Of a stretch of 64,000 nucleotides of DNA, positions 62,078-64,000 are shown piece after piece. Below the pieces are notes generated by a model, which was not told the origin of the DNA, ran no database searches, and worked only from the letters and a program-made list of their open reading frames with translations. Location: positions 231,754 through 295,753 of the forward strand of contig NZ_JACSQF010000001.1 in the NCBI RefSeq assembly GCF_014836755.1, in the 5' to 3' direction. The position numbers and the translations under genes are program-made. Position 1 is the stretch's first letter. Every line of letters begins with the position of its first letter. The stretch comes from Oerskovia merdavium (GTDB lineage: Bacteria; Actinomycetota; Actinomycetes; Actinomycetales; Cellulomonadaceae).

Positions 62078-63196
62078 CTACCCCTTGACCGCTCCCCCGA
62101 GCCCCGCACCCTGGAGGAACGTGCGCTGGAACACGAGGAACAGCAGCACGGGGATGATGGTCGAGATCGCGAGCGCCGCGAGGAACACGCCCTTGTCGGT
62201 CGTGGCCGCGATCGCGGGCAGGCGCACCGACAGCGGCTGGATCAGCGGGTCCTTGAGGACCAGGAGCGGCCAGAGGAAGTCCTTCCAGCTCGCGATGATC
62301 GCGAACACCGAGACCACGCCCAGGATGGGCTTGGACATGGGTAGAACGATCGACCAGAACAACCGGTAGGGCCCCGCGCCGTCGACCCGCGCGGCCTCGA
62401 AGACCTCGCGCGGCAGGTTGTCGAAGAAGCGCTGCACGAGGAGCACGTTGAACGCGCTCGCGCCCGCCGGCAGCCACACTGCCCAGAAGCTGTTGATGAG
62501 GGAGGTGCCCAGCAGGGGCGGGTTCAGGATCGTCAGGTACAGCGGGACGAGCAGCACCACGGCCGGGATGAACATGGTCGACAGCACCGCTGCCTGGATC
62601 GCCTTGCCGTAGCGCGGGCGCAGGACCGACAGCGCGTAGCCGGCGGTCGTGGCGACGACCATCTGCACGGCCCACGAGCCGAGCGCGAGCCAGATCGTGT
62701 TGAAGAAGTACTTGCTGATCTGGACCTCGTTCCACGCCTTGTCGAGGTTGTCCCAGGCGATCCCGTTGGGGAAGATCGCCATGGGCGTGCGCAGGATGTC
62801 CTGCGTGGGCGTGATCGCGAACTTGGCGAGCAGCAGCATGGGCCCGAGCCCCGCGACGACGAGCAGCACGAGCAGCAGGACGTGCGTGCCTCCCATCCCG
62901 AAGCGCACCGAGGGGCGGCGCCAGTCCGCGGTCGACACCGCGCCGCGGTCGGCCACGGCGTCCAGCGCCCGACGGCGGTTCTTGCGTTCGCGCGCCGCGT
63001 CGCCCTCGCGTCGGGTCAGCAGGGCCTTCTCGGCGAGCGCGGCCATCGAGCCGCCGGCCTGGGCCGAGACCTCCTCGGCCGGAGGGTACGTGCCGGGGTG
63101 CGCCGCGCCGTCGGGCAGGTCACCGGGCGTGGCCCCGCGCCCCGCGGGGGACGTACCGCCCGAGGCGGCAGGACGGTCTGTGCGCGAGGTCGTCAT
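62078..63196 (-). CDS. Carbohydrate ABC transporter permease, MalG type
   Basis: A 372-residue permease with an unusually long cytoplasmic N-terminus (about 95 Pro/Gly/Ala- and charge-rich residues), six membrane segments and the EAA loop EVFEAARVDGAGPYRLFWSIVLP. The start at 63196 overlaps the stop of the partner permease (ATGA, 63193-63196). It is not closely similar to the cellobiose-type permeases at 44-46 kb, so it is a second sugar system. Substrate unknown; the binding protein and ATPase are outside the window. Confidence 0.92.
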   Translation of the reverse strand: MTTSRTDRPAASGGTSPAGRGATPGDLPDGAAHPGTYPPAEEVSAQAGGSMAALAEKALLTRREGDAARERKNRRRALDAVADRGAVSTADWRRPSVRFGMGGTHVLLLVLLVVAGLGPMLLLAKFAITPTQDILRTPMAIFPNGIAWDNLDKAWNEVQISKYFFNTIWLALGSWAVQMVVATTAGYALSVLRPRYGKAIQAAVLSTMFIPAVVLLVPLYLTILNPPLLGTSLINSFWAVWLPAGASAFNVLLVQRFFDNLPREVFEAARVDGAGPYRLFWSIVLPMSKPILGVVSVFAIIASWKDFLWPLLVLKDPLIQPLSVRLPAIAATTDKGVFLAALAISTIIPVLLFLVFQRTFLQGAGLGGAVKG

Positions 63197-64000
63197 GAGG
63201 TGCTCCAGGACCGGGTCAGACGGAAGTACAGGGCGGAGAAGGCCGCGAGGGCGAGCGCGAGCATGAGCGACAGGGCGGTCGCCGCGCCGTAGTTGCCGCC
63301 CAGGCTGTTCGCGAACGCGTAGTTGTAGATGAGCAGCAGGATCGTGATGGTCGAGTTCGCGGGGCCGCCGCCCGTGAACAGGTACGGCTCGAGGAACACC
63401 TGCGCGGTCCCGATGATCTGCAGGATCAGGGTGATGAACAGGACGCCGCGCAGCTGGGGCATGGTCACGTGCCACACCTTGCGCCACACGCCCGCGCCGT
63501 CGACCTCGGCCGCGTCGTAGAGCTCGGGCGGGACGCTCGTGAGGGCCGCGAGGTAGATGATGATCGTGCCGCCCGCGCCGGCCCACGTGGCCGCGAGGAC
63601 GAGCGACGGCATCGCGGTCGACGCGTCCTGGAGCCACGGGTACGGCCCCAGGCCCACCCAGCCGAGGATCGTGTTGAACACGCCGTTGGGGCTGCCGTCG
63701 TAGAAGAACTTCCACAGCAGCACCGCGACGACGGGCGGGACCACGACCGGCAGGTAGGCCAGCGCCGAGTACAACCCCTTGTACCGCCGCACCTCGCTCA
63801 TGAGCACCGCGGCCACGAGCGGGATCGGGTAGCCGAACAGGAGCGCGAGGAACGCGAAGTAGGCCGTGTTCTTGACCGCGGTCCACAGCAACGGGTCGGC
63901 CAGGACGTACCGGAAGTTGTCGAGCCCCACGAACTGGGTGTCGACGAGGTTGGTCTCCTGCACGCTCATGATGAGCGCGCGCACGATGGGGAACCACGAG
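63193..64000 (-). CDS. Carbohydrate ABC transporter permease, MalF type (5' end outside window)
   Basis: The last 269 or so residues of a permease whose start lies beyond the window edge. At least five membrane segments remain, with the EAA loop ELYDAAEVDGAGVWRKVWHVTMP. It pairs with the MalG-type permease that overlaps its stop. The frame is open through 64000. Confidence 0.92.
   Translation of the reverse strand, partial: SWFPIVRALIMSVQETNLVDTQFVGLDNFRYVLADPLLWTAVKNTAYFAFLALLFGYPIPLVAAVLMSEVRRYKGLYSALAYLPVVVPPVVAVLLWKFFYDGSPNGVFNTILGWVGLGPYPWLQDASTAMPSLVLAATWAGAGGTIIIYLAALTSVPPELYDAAEVDGAGVWRKVWHVTMPQLRGVLFITLILQIIGTAQVFLEPYLFTGGGPANSTITILLLIYNYAFANSLGGNYGAATALSLMLALALAAFSALYFRLTRSWSTS

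Overview
High-GC (roughly 70% or more by eye) actinobacterial chromosome segment. The evidence is a WhiB1-type regulator next to a PdtaS-type kinase, LGFP-repeat and LCP cell-wall proteins, the coproporphyrin-type haem pair HemQ and HemH, G/C-ending codons, and many start codons 6-8 nt after a TANNNT -10 box (leaderless transcripts). A cellobiose-type ABC/GH1/LacI locus with CebR-like operators suggests a cellulose-using member of the Micrococcales, in the neighbourhood of Cellulomonas, Oerskovia or Cellulosimicrobium. The genus is inference.

Layout. (1) 1-18.7 kb: a surface-polysaccharide region. It has two GT2 enzymes, one GT4, a Wzx-like flippase, sugar-nucleotide epimerases, RmlB and RmlD (dTDP-rhamnose), an SAM methyltransferase, a Wzm/Wzt-type ABC exporter with a Wzt C-terminal domain, an AlgX/AlgJ-like plus OafA-like acylation pair, an RgpF-type rhamnan protein, a DUF2142 membrane protein and a GtrA protein. 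From 6.7 to 16.4 kb the minus-strand genes mostly overlap by 4-20 bp. (2) 18.9-23.8 kb: a lipoprotein, a secreted protein with about nine LGFP repeats and a lysozyme-like front domain, and an LCP ligase that probably attaches glycopolymer to peptidoglycan. (3) 23.9-34.9 kb: purK-purE, a second GtrA protein, an OmpR/HK pair, a NarL/HK pair, and a MacB/FtsX-type ABC transporter. (4) 34.9-42.3 kb: an orphan EssC-like FtsK/SpoIIIE ATPase, a membrane protein, whiB1, pdtaS and a DUF2505 protein. (5) 42.3-48.8 kb: the cellobiose-type uptake operon (binding protein, two permeases, beta-glucosidase) with three operator boxes, then its LacI regulator. (6) 48.8-50.9 kb: a small SdpI/XRE operon, nrdG behind a perfect CRP/FNR-type dyad, and a frameshifted small gene. 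(7) 51-58.3 kb: putA, a divergent PAS-AraC regulator, a lipoprotein, an aldo/keto reductase and glutamate dehydrogenase. (8) 58.4-64 kb: a TspO/MBR-like protein, a small ORF, hemQ, hemH and a second sugar ABC permease pair cut by the window end.

The genes fit together as follows. Regions 1 and 2 would make, decorate, export and anchor a probably rhamnose-containing wall polymer. Region 5 imports and hydrolyses beta-glucosides. In region 7, PutA feeds glutamate to glutamate dehydrogenase. No tRNA, rRNA, CRISPR array, transposase or prophage gene was seen. Promoter, operator and terminator calls come from reading the sequence only.
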